DNA of 6,067 nt from an uncultured Mucilaginibacter sp. Lineage in GTDB: Bacteria; Bacteroidota; Bacteroidia; Sphingobacteriales; Sphingobacteriaceae. Shown here one piece after another: positions 1-5,452 of the stretch (the first letter of the stretch is position 1; each line of letters starts with the position of its first letter). Where the stretch lies: positions 1 to 6,067 of the forward strand of contig CAISKH010000188.1 of NCBI GenBank assembly GCA_903885865.1. The letters run 5' to 3'. The notes beneath the pieces are model-generated. The model did no database searches and had not been told where the DNA came from. It saw only the letters and a program-made list of their open reading frames with translations. A program made the position numbers and the translations under genes.

Positions 1-1439
1 CCTGTTGCGCCCTTTAATATGCCTATATTAATGTATAGCGAGTTATAATAAGGCAGGTATTGGGTAGCCTTTTCAAAATAAGTATCGGCAATATCGTAGT
101 TACCTTTTGCCATTTGTGTTAATCCATAATTCATTAATCCGCGCCCGTTCAGGGGGCTTTTTACGGTAACATCCAGCCAAAGAGTTTCTTCATTTTTCCA
201 TATTTTATTGCGCTGATGAACACCATAAGCATTTAAAACCAAAACCAGCATAAAAGCAGTAATAGCAAGGATCCTGTACCTAGCCGTTTTACTGTCTTTC
301 TCATCCATTTTTACGAGCAATAACCCAACATAAGTAACTACGCTAAGAGAAAGGCCAATAAATGGGAAAAACATACGATGATCATTTGTGATTTCCGATA
401 GTGGCACAACTGAGGTTGGTAACAACGCTGCCGCAAACCATATTAAACCAAATGCAATGGGCCTGCTTTCTTTTTTGCGTGATGTTTTAAAAATAGCGAT
501 GATCAAACTTATTACAAATACTAACCCAATAATTACCCTTTCATCAAAAACGTTTGTAATTGTACTCCAATCGGTATCGGCGCTTAAATTCATCGGTAAA
601 AAGAAAGCAATAAAATAATGCACCCAAACATAGGCCTGGGTGAACAGATAGGGAAAAAGCGGATTGGAAATACCTGTTGTACCGGTTATTTTTGAGAGGG
701 CATAAATTTGCGCTACCAATAAAATAAAAAAAAGCGGTAAAATCTTTGTTATTGCGGCCCCCGTTTTTTTCAAATGTTTTGATTTAAACAGATCAAAAAC
801 AGAAAGTCCTTCCTCAAACAGCGTGATGTAAAAAAACATCAAAATAATCAGCACTAAAACAGTTTCTTTGGCAAATACGCCAATAACAGCAGGTAAAGCA
901 TATAAAAACAATTTGCGTTTGGCTGGGAAAGCAATGTATATTAAAAATGATGCGACGATACAAAACGTTGATAAAACATCAGACCGGGCAATAATATAAT
1001 TTACGGTTTCGGCATTTGACGTATGCAATACGTACCATGCTGTGGCTGCCAGCGCTATATAAATGGCCCAGGTATGGTCAATTGCTTTGTAAAGTAAGTT
1101 TTTATACATAAAAAATATAAACACCCCTAAAAGCGCGAACCAGATAAAAGTAGATAATTGAAAATAAAGGGGGTTTAGCCCTCCGGCTATCCAATAATCA
1201 ATAGCAAGTGTAGTGGTTACAATGGGCCTTAATGACCAGTGCAGCGGATCGGCGCTGAACATTTTTGGATCAGAAAAAAAAGCAGGGACATTTTTAAGGG
1301 TTCTGATATGCACATTATCAACCACCGTATGCGAATCATCAAAATGAAAGCCATTGTTGAAATGATTAACGTATACGGCTACTAACGCAACAAGCAATAT
1401 TATCCCTAAAATTAAAACGTTTTTATTTGGTTTAGACAT
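1..1439 (-). CDS. Polytopic GT-C type membrane glycosyltransferase with C-terminal TPR region (C-terminus cut by window edge)
   Basis: An uninterrupted reading frame of 479 codons starts at ATG 1439 (MSKPNKN, then a hydrophobic helix) and is still open at base 1, so the C-terminus is missing. About eleven or twelve hydrophobic segments span residues 8-404. Features of GT-C enzymes that use polyprenyl-phosphate sugars are visible: an acidic FDD at residues 33-35 in the first outer loop with H37 after it, LRP at 70-72, an ARSD segment at 151-154, KE at 191-192, and DHR followed by FFP at 353-358. After the last helix comes the W-rich linker (W414, W421) and a TPR-like helical pair at roughly 425-479. 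This resembles the TMTC/PMT-like family of bacterial TPR glycosyltransferases. It probably transfers a lipid-linked sugar to a protein or glycan on the periplasmic side; donor and acceptor cannot be read from sequence. The gene lies 49 bp downstream of the GT2 gene and is probably co-transcribed with it. No other in-frame ATG lies between the upstream stop near 1524 and this start. Confidence 0.85.
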   Translation of the reverse strand, partial: MSKPNKNVLILGIILLVALVAVYVNHFNNGFHFDDSHTVVDNVHIRTLKNVPAFFSDPKMFSADPLHWSLRPIVTTTLAIDYWIAGGLNPLYFQLSTFIWFALLGVFIFFMYKNLLYKAIDHTWAIYIALAATAWYVLHTSNAETVNYIIARSDVLSTFCIVASFLIYIAFPAKRKLFLYALPAVIGVFAKETVLVLIILMFFYITLFEEGLSVFDLFKSKHLKKTGAAITKILPLFFILLVAQIYALSKITGTTGISNPLFPYLFTQAYVWVHYFIAFFLPMNLSADTDWSTITNVFDERVIIGLVFVISLIIAIFKTSRKKESRPIAFGLIWFAAALLPTSVVPLSEITNDHRMFFPFIGLSLSVVTYVGLLLVKMDEKDSKTARYRILAITAFMLVLVLNAYGVHQRNKIWKNEETLWLDVTVKSPLNGRGLMNYGLTQMAKGNYDIADTYFEKATQYLPYYNSLYINIGILKGAT

Positions 1440-1488
1440 TTTTATGATTTCTTGAACACACTTAAAAATATGGCAGTTATAATTTTCT

Positions 1489-2367
1489 TTACAGATCTCT
1501 TTTCCTTATTTGTGATAATTGTTCAGCAAGGGCAGCAAAAAATAAAGTGATCAGCCCAAATACGATAGCAAGCATGGCGCCTACAGAAACACCATTTCCC
1601 CGTAAAAAAATAGGTATGTCCCAAGCTATTCCACTGCCTATAGCAACTAAGGCAACGGGCAGAAAAATACGTATAGGGTTAAAAAGAATAATAATATTAA
1701 ATACTTCGTAGATAGTGTGTAAAGCAGTTCTCATACTTACAGTGCTTTGCCCTAACTTTCGCTCATTAATACTTATTGGTGTTTCTATTACCCTGTGATA
1801 TTTATTAATAAAAGTAAGGCAAATAACATCGCTATACGCCATGCCATCGGGGCATATTTTGCAATATTTTTTTCCAAGATCTGTCCGGTATAACTTCATC
1901 CCCGAGTTGATATCATAAATAGGCAGTGGCATAAGCCTTTTGATAATAAAACGTATAATCTGCTTGCCAACTGAGCGGGTAACACTGTTTGATCTCAGCC
2001 CCTTCCTGCTGCCAACAACCATATCTGCGTCATGCAACAAAAGTTGCTCATACAAGTCCTTAACATCATCCACCAGGTGCTGCCCATCACAATCTATAGT
2101 TACCAGGTAAGTAGTTTCGCAGGCGCTTATCCCAGTTTTTATGGCGCCCCCATAACCATGGTTTATTTTGTGGTGTATTACAGTTAAACAGTCTTCAGCC
2201 CCTAGACCTATTAATTCCTCTTTGCTATTATCGCTGCTGCCATCATTTATTATAATAAGCTGATAACTGTTCTTCCTGCAAAAATCAATTATACCGGGAA
2301 TAACCAAAGGAATATTTTTTTCTTCATTATAAGCCGGAATAATAATAGACAAAGTTTTTTGAGGCAT
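1489..2367 (-). CDS. Family 2 glycosyltransferase, DPM1/GtrB-like polyprenyl-phosphate sugar synthase
   Basis: This complete 292-residue protein has a GT-A fold followed by two membrane helices. The nucleotide-binding start SIIIPAYNEE is at 7-16 and NDGSSDNS at 41-48. An NHGYGGAIKTG motif at 69-79 is typical of dolichol-phosphate mannosyltransferase relatives. The metal-binding DxD is D92-C-D94, followed by GQH; GSR is at 119-121; D152-INSG and an RKLGQSTVS segment (203-211) complete the acceptor-side motifs. Hydrophobic segments at about 229-250 and 260-281 give the two-helix GtrB-like arrangement, and the tail is basic (RKRDL). The family moves a sugar from a nucleotide sugar to undecaprenyl or dolichyl phosphate at the cytoplasmic membrane face. 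The sugar (mannose, glucose or another) is not determinable here. The adjacent downstream GT-C gene would be the natural user of the product. The start at 2367 is forced: an in-frame stop lies just upstream at 2383-2385 with no ATG between. Confidence 0.93.
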   Translation of the reverse strand: MPQKTLSIIIPAYNEEKNIPLVIPGIIDFCRKNSYQLIIINDGSSDNSKEELIGLGAEDCLTVIHHKINHGYGGAIKTGISACETTYLVTIDCDGQHLVDDVKDLYEQLLLHDADMVVGSRKGLRSNSVTRSVGKQIIRFIIKRLMPLPIYDINSGMKLYRTDLGKKYCKICPDGMAYSDVICLTFINKYHRVIETPISINERKLGQSTVSMRTALHTIYEVFNIIILFNPIRIFLPVALVAIGSGIAWDIPIFLRGNGVSVGAMLAIVFGLITLFFAALAEQLSQIRKRDL

Positions 2368-2449
2368 AGGTTTATTAAAAAACTAAATTTAAGCCATTTT
2401 TAAAAATGTGAATATAGATTTTTATGCGAATAAGTAAAATTATATTGTT

Positions 2450-2471
2450 TGGTTAGACCATTGTTAAACAA
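2450..2471. promoter_or_regulatory. Two abutting palindromes in the divergent intergenic region, possible operator
   Basis: TGGT-TAG-ACCA (2450-2460) is followed without a gap by TTGTT-A-AACAA (2461-2471); both are perfect short inverted repeats. They lie between the divergent GT2 and GH3 genes, 34-55 bp upstream of the -7 element of the GH3 gene, a position that would suit an activator. A regulator cannot be named, and AT-rich DNA yields such palindromes by chance, so this is a weak call. Confidence 0.3.
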
Positions 2472-2504
2472 CCGGTCGATAAAGCTTTTTATACAAGCGA
2501 AACC

Positions 2505-2512
2505 TATCTTTG
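2505..2512 (+). promoter_or_regulatory. Bacteroidota-type -7 promoter element for the GH3 gene
   Basis: TATCTTTG matches the TAnnTTTG -7 consensus of Bacteroidota primary sigma factors exactly. Transcription would start about 2517-2521, leaving a leader of roughly 60 bases before the ATG at 2579. No TTTG -33 element sits at the usual 17-23 bp spacing; only an AAGCTTTTT stretch is near. The promoter may therefore be weak or depend on an activator. Confidence 0.55.
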
Positions 2513-2578
2513 TAAAGTAATGACGTTAAATCGACGCGTTGAACTGAAAAAAGTTGTAAATTGAGCGGGTATCATTAA

Positions 2579-4945
2579 ATGAAAAAATATACATTACTTC
2601 CTACGTTGCTATGTGTTTTAATAGCCATACTGCCCGCCTTTAAGCCTAAGCCAGCCCTTTACCAGGATGGCTGGATAGATTTCAATAAAAACGGCAAAAA
2701 GGATATATATGAAGATCCTACAAAACCTGTAGCGGCGCGGGTAAACGATTTGTTGAGCCAGATGACGATGGAGGAAAAAACCTGCCAGCTAACCACGCTA
2801 TATGGTTACGGCGCGGTTTTAAAAGACCATTTACCCCAGCCCGGCTGGCGCGATAGTGTTTGGAAAGACGGCATTGCCAACATTGATGAACAGCTTACCG
2901 GCCTGCGCAAAGACACTTTATACGCCTTCCCTTACTCCGCTCATGCGAAAGCATTAAACGCGATACAAAAATGGTTTGTTGAACAAACCCGATTAGGCAT
3001 CCCGGTTGATTTCACCGGTGAAGGCATACGCGGCCTTAACCACATGAAAGCTACGTATTTCCCAGCGCAATTAGGGCAGGGATCATCCTTTGATAAGGAC
3101 CTGGTGGCTAAAATAGGGAATGTTATAGGCAGGGAAGCTAAAACATTGGGCTATACCAATATTTATTCGCCCATACTGGACGTATCATCCGATCCGCGCT
3201 GGGGCCGTATAGAAGAAACGTACGGGTCAGACCCTTTCCTGGTGGGACAGTTGGGTAAGGAGTGTATAATGGGCATACAAAAAAATGGTGTGGTATCAAC
3301 CGTAAAACACTTTGCTGTTTATAGCATCCCGGTAGGCGGTCGCGATGGCGGAACAAGGGTTGACCCCCACGTTGCACCGCGCGAAATGTGGGACCTGTAC
3401 CTTGAGGCATTTCGCGTAGCTTTTACAGAGGCCCATGCCAAAGGCGCTATGGCATCGTACAATGATTATGATGGCGTACCTATTGCCGCCAGCCACTATT
3501 TTTTAACTGATATTTTACGCAAGCAATTTGGGTTTAACGGTTATGTAGTGAGCGACAGTCACGCCGTAGAGGATCTTTTTGCCAAACATCATGTAGCTAA
3601 AGATAGCGCTGATGCAGCGCGTATGGTATTAACGGCCGGAGTTGACGTGCGTACTGATTTTGATAACCCGCGTTTATATATCAATGCTATGCGCCGCGGA
3701 ATCAAAAACGGAAGTATCCCCATGAGCATTGTGGACGAACGGGTAAGGGAAGTATTGGCCGTTAAATTCTGGCTGGGATTATTTGATCATCCTTATATCG
3801 CTAATACCGGCGAAGCAGATGTGGTTGTGCATAATAAAGAAGCACAGGCTTTGGCATTCCGTGCCGCGCATGAAGGCATTGTTTTACTCAGAAATCAGGA
3901 TCATCTTTTACCTATTGCTAAAGAGAAATTAAAAACAGTGGCACTTATTGGCCCTAATGCTAAGGAAGAAAAAAGCATGCTATCACGCTACGGACCTACC
4001 AATACTTATGTGGAAACTGTTTATGACGGGCTAAAAAAGGCCTTACCATCGTCGGTTGACTTGTTATACGCTGAAGGATGTACCCATATAGATAAAAATT
4101 TCCCCGCGAGTGATATTGAGGATTTCCCTCTGACAGATGATGAAACCAAAGGTATTGATGAAGCTGTAGCTACTGCTTCAAAAGCTGACGTGGTATTTTT
4201 AGCTATGGGCGATAACGACCATACTATTGGCGAAACTTATTCCAGGATAGACCTGAAATTACCCGGCCGCCAGGAATTATTATTAGAGAAAATTGCCGCG
4301 CTGCATAAGCCAACCGTGTTGATATTGGTTGGCGGCAGGCCGGTGACCATTAATTTCGCCAATAAAAACATACCCTCCATACTGGAAGCCTGGTATTTGG
4401 GAGAAGATACCGGTACCGCTATTGCCGATGTGATATTCGGTAAATATAATCCGGGCGGCAAGCTTTCGGTGCCGTTCCCTAAAGCCGTGGGGCAAATACC
4501 GCTTTCGTTCCCTATGAAACCATCGGCCGACGGATCGGGCAATGCAAATGTGCGCGGGTTTCTTTACCCGTTTGGTTTTGGTTTGAGCTATACCACATTT
4601 CAATACAGTAACCTGAAAGTTGATACCGGTGCTTACCGATCAAAGGATGAAATTGCCGTTACCTTTAAGCTGAAAAATACCGGCGACCGGGAAGGTGAAG
4701 AAGTAGCGCAGCTTTATATTCACCAGGAGCTGAGTTCGGTTACCACCTATGTGCGTAAGCTGCGCGGGTTTGAGCGCATAAAATTAGCCCCGGGCGAAGA
4801 AAAAGAAGTAAAGATGATATTGAAAAAGGATAGCTTTTACATTTATAACCAGGAAATGAAACGCGTAACCGAACCCGGATTTTATCAAATATTAGTAGGC
4901 GCCTCATCAGAGGATATTAAGTTGAATGCGAGGGTAAAGCTATAG
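2579..4945 (+). CDS. Secreted glycoside hydrolase family 3 beta-glycosidase (BglX-like beta-glucosidase or beta-xylosidase)
   Basis: Complete 788-residue protein. Residues 1-20 form a Sec signal peptide without a usable lipobox, so a soluble periplasmic enzyme is likely. D34-E45 is an EF-hand-like loop, followed by a conserved lead-in (MTMEEKTCQL at 62-71). The TIM-barrel domain covers about 55-400, with E148 in DFTGEG, the RWGR-x-EETYGSDP segment at 207-219, K243-H244, and nucleophile D326 in VVSDSHAVE. The alpha/beta sandwich domain covers about 430-640, with acid/base candidate E552 in GETYSR and LPGRQ at 561-565. GGKLSVPFP at 626-634 and FGFGLSYTTF at 665-674 lead into a fibronectin III-like C-terminal domain (about 688-788). 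No PA14 insertion is seen. The family removes non-reducing terminal beta-linked glucose or xylose with retention; the exact substrate is unknown. The start is firm: a TAA stop lies immediately upstream (2576-2578). No SusC/SusD genes are in the window, so no polysaccharide locus can be assigned. Confidence 0.95.
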   Translation: MKKYTLLPTLLCVLIAILPAFKPKPALYQDGWIDFNKNGKKDIYEDPTKPVAARVNDLLSQMTMEEKTCQLTTLYGYGAVLKDHLPQPGWRDSVWKDGIANIDEQLTGLRKDTLYAFPYSAHAKALNAIQKWFVEQTRLGIPVDFTGEGIRGLNHMKATYFPAQLGQGSSFDKDLVAKIGNVIGREAKTLGYTNIYSPILDVSSDPRWGRIEETYGSDPFLVGQLGKECIMGIQKNGVVSTVKHFAVYSIPVGGRDGGTRVDPHVAPREMWDLYLEAFRVAFTEAHAKGAMASYNDYDGVPIAASHYFLTDILRKQFGFNGYVVSDSHAVEDLFAKHHVAKDSADAARMVLTAGVDVRTDFDNPRLYINAMRRGIKNGSIPMSIVDERVREVLAVKFWLGLFDHPYIANTGEADVVVHNKEAQALAFRAAHEGIVLLRNQDHLLPIAKEKLKTVALIGPNAKEEKSMLSRYGPTNTYVETVYDGLKKALPSSVDLLYAEGCTHIDKNFPASDIEDFPLTDDETKGIDEAVATASKADVVFLAMGDNDHTIGETYSRIDLKLPGRQELLLEKIAALHKPTVLILVGGRPVTINFANKNIPSILEAWYLGEDTGTAIADVIFGKYNPGGKLSVPFPKAVGQIPLSFPMKPSADGSGNANVRGFLYPFGFGLSYTTFQYSNLKVDTGAYRSKDEIAVTFKLKNTGDREGEEVAQLYIHQELSSVTTYVRKLRGFERIKLAPGEEKEVKMILKKDSFYIYNQEMKRVTEPGFYQILVGASSEDIKLNARVKL

Positions 4946-4980
4946 TCGCTTCGTTATTTTGGCTTCTGCCGATCGAAACA

Positions 4981-5024
4981 AAAAATAAAAAAAAACACGC
5001 AAGTATATTGATGCTTGCGTGTTT
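4981..5024 (-). terminator. Intrinsic terminator, strongest for minus-strand transcripts and possibly bidirectional
   Basis: The arms AAACACGCAAG (4993-5003) and CTTGCGTGTTT (5014-5024) are perfectly complementary. Pairing extends inward by one T-G wobble and two A-T pairs to an ATTG tetraloop, giving a 14-bp stem. On the minus strand the stem runs directly into a T-rich tract (the complement of 4981-4995), a textbook terminator for RNA coming from the right. On the plus strand only three Ts follow, within the stem, so it would end GH3 transcripts less well; it begins 48 bp after the GH3 stop codon. Confidence 0.85.
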
Positions 5025-5043
5025 CAGTGATCCCGCTGGGGGC
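5025..5043 (-). other. tRNA 3'-end-like fragment, possible attachment-site scar
   Basis: Read on the minus strand this is GCCCCCAGCGGGATCACTG. CCCAG fits the 3' half of a T-stem, CGGGATC a seven-base acceptor strand and A the discriminator, as at the 3' end of a tRNA gene without encoded CCA. No T-loop, anticodon arm or D-arm lies upstream (plus-strand 5044 onward), so this is not a functional tRNA gene. The strong terminator follows directly, exactly where a tRNA gene's own terminator would sit. Tyrosine recombinases often use tRNA 3' ends and leave such a short duplicate at one junction. I base the resemblance on recall of Bacteroidota tRNA sequences, possibly a lysine tRNA, and could not align it. 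Confidence 0.45.
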
Positions 5044-5098
5044 GTATTTATTTTTGTATAGCCTTTACAATGTGTTAATTACAGATTTAAATCAAACT

Positions 5099-5118
5099 GG
5101 TACCCTCAAAAGTACCCT
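5099..5118. repeat. GTACCCT direct repeat with 12-bp period
   Basis: GTACCCT occurs at 5100-5106 and 5112-5118, separated by CAAAA. GGTAC at 5099-5103 and GTACC at 5112-5116 also make an inverted repeat. The purpose is unknown; a 12-bp spacing would place two binding sites on roughly the same helix face. Recombinase or excisionase arm sites are one possibility, given the proposed element boundary about 55 bp away. Confidence 0.45.
5107..5114 (-). promoter_or_regulatory. Possible minus-strand -7 element pointing at the terminator
   Basis: CAAAAGTA reads TACTTTTG on the minus strand and fits TAnnTTTG. Transcription would start near 5100 and reach the hairpin at 4993-5024, making an RNA of about 110 bases. 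No TTTG -33 element lies at the expected spacing and the octamer overlaps the GTACCCT repeat, so this is a tentative site only. Confidence 0.2.
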
Positions 5119-5130
5119 TGCTATTTTATT

Positions 5131-5158
5131 GATTTTATAAGTATTTGATAGAACGATT
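5131..5158 (+). repeat. Copy 1 of a 17-bp repeat, split by 11 bp
   Basis: GATTTTATA (5131-5139) and GAACGATT (5151-5158) are separated by AGTATTTGATA. The same two halves are fused without the insert at 5365-5381. Within this, ATAGAACGATT (5148-5158) is an exact 11-bp direct repeat of 5371-5381. Confidence 0.5.
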
Positions 5159-5323
5159 GATACCGTAAAGATAAAACTTTTTTTAATTAAAGGATCAAAA
5201 GATAACAATGGAAATTTCTTTTAAATATGTAGATCCGGAGGCTCTATTTTAAAGACTTTTTCCTGTCGAATAAGTGCGTTTTTAACGTTTAAATGAGGTT
5301 TTTTGAACCAGCTCCAAAAGTGA

Positions 5324-5341
5324 TAGCCTCGATGGTAGCCT
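5324..5341 (+). repeat. TAGCCT direct repeat with 12-bp period
   Basis: TAGCCT occurs at 5324-5329 and 5336-5341. The second copy extends to TAGCCTTT, which also occurs at 5059-5066 near the proposed element boundary. The 12-bp spacing is the same as that of the GTACCCT pair. Role unknown. Confidence 0.4.
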
Positions 5342-5364
5342 TTTAAATTAATTCAATTTTACCG

Positions 5365-5381
5365 GATTTTATAGAACGATT
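5365..5381 (+). repeat. Copy 2 of the 17-bp repeat, unsplit
   Basis: GATTTTATAGAACGATT here is the continuous form of the sequence that is split by 11 bp at 5131-5158. The two copies lie in the same orientation about 230 bp apart, in non-coding DNA upstream of nothing on the plus strand and downstream of the toxin gene on the minus strand. Confidence 0.5.
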
Positions 5382-5384
5382 TTG

Positions 5385-5420
5385 TAACGCAATTTACGCA
5401 AAAAAAACCTAACGCAAATT
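5385..5420 (+). repeat. TAACGCAA direct repeat at 25-bp spacing
   Basis: TAACGCAATT (5385-5394) and TAACGCAAATT (5410-5420) flank an ACGC followed by a run of eight As. The pair sits 33-68 bp beyond the stop codon of the toxin gene. It may be incidental in such AT-rich DNA; no function is assigned. Confidence 0.35.
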
Positions 5421-5452
5421 GGAGACTTGAATGAATATATTTCCAACCCCAA

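Larger units (their letters stand above)
4946..5452. other. Non-coding interval of 507 bp between the convergent GH3 and toxin genes
   Basis: I see no credible coding frame on either strand here: stops are frequent and no start is followed by a recognisable protein. The interval holds a strong hairpin terminator at its left end, a tRNA 3'-end-like segment beside it, and a cluster of short direct repeats between 5059 and 5420. These are listed separately. It is unusually long for the space between two convergent genes and its base composition is very AT-rich, in keeping with the flank of an inserted element. Confidence 0.7.

Noticed and set aside
388..618. Plus-strand open frame of 76 codons
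   Set aside because: It lies wholly antisense to the GT-C membrane protein gene, whose frame carries recognisable motifs over the same bases. The translation resembles no known family.
2384..2391. Possible -7 promoter element (TAAATTTA on the minus strand) for the GT2 gene
   Set aside because: It misses the final G of TAnnTTTG, has no TTTG at the -33 spacing, and sits in AT-rich DNA where near matches are expected by chance.
3138..3496. Two minus-strand open frames of 90 and 66 codons
   Set aside because: Both are antisense to the conserved catalytic barrel of the GH3 gene and have low-complexity, unrecognisable translations.
4237..4603. Two overlapping minus-strand open frames of 101 and 106 codons
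   Set aside because: They are shadows of the GH3 alpha/beta domain in other frames, and they overlap each other without any family motif.
5049..5056. TATTTTTG on the plus strand as a promoter
   Set aside because: It fits TAnnTTTG, but there is no -33 element and no plus-strand gene or terminator-ended transcript downstream.
5025..5100. A complete tRNA gene on the minus strand
   Set aside because: Only the 3' T-stem and acceptor strand can be matched. The bases further upstream on that strand do not supply a T-loop, anticodon arm, D-arm or matching 5' acceptor strand.
5299..5315. Small hairpin GGTT-TTTTG-AACC as a terminator
   Set aside because: The stem is only four base pairs with no T-tract after it on either strand.
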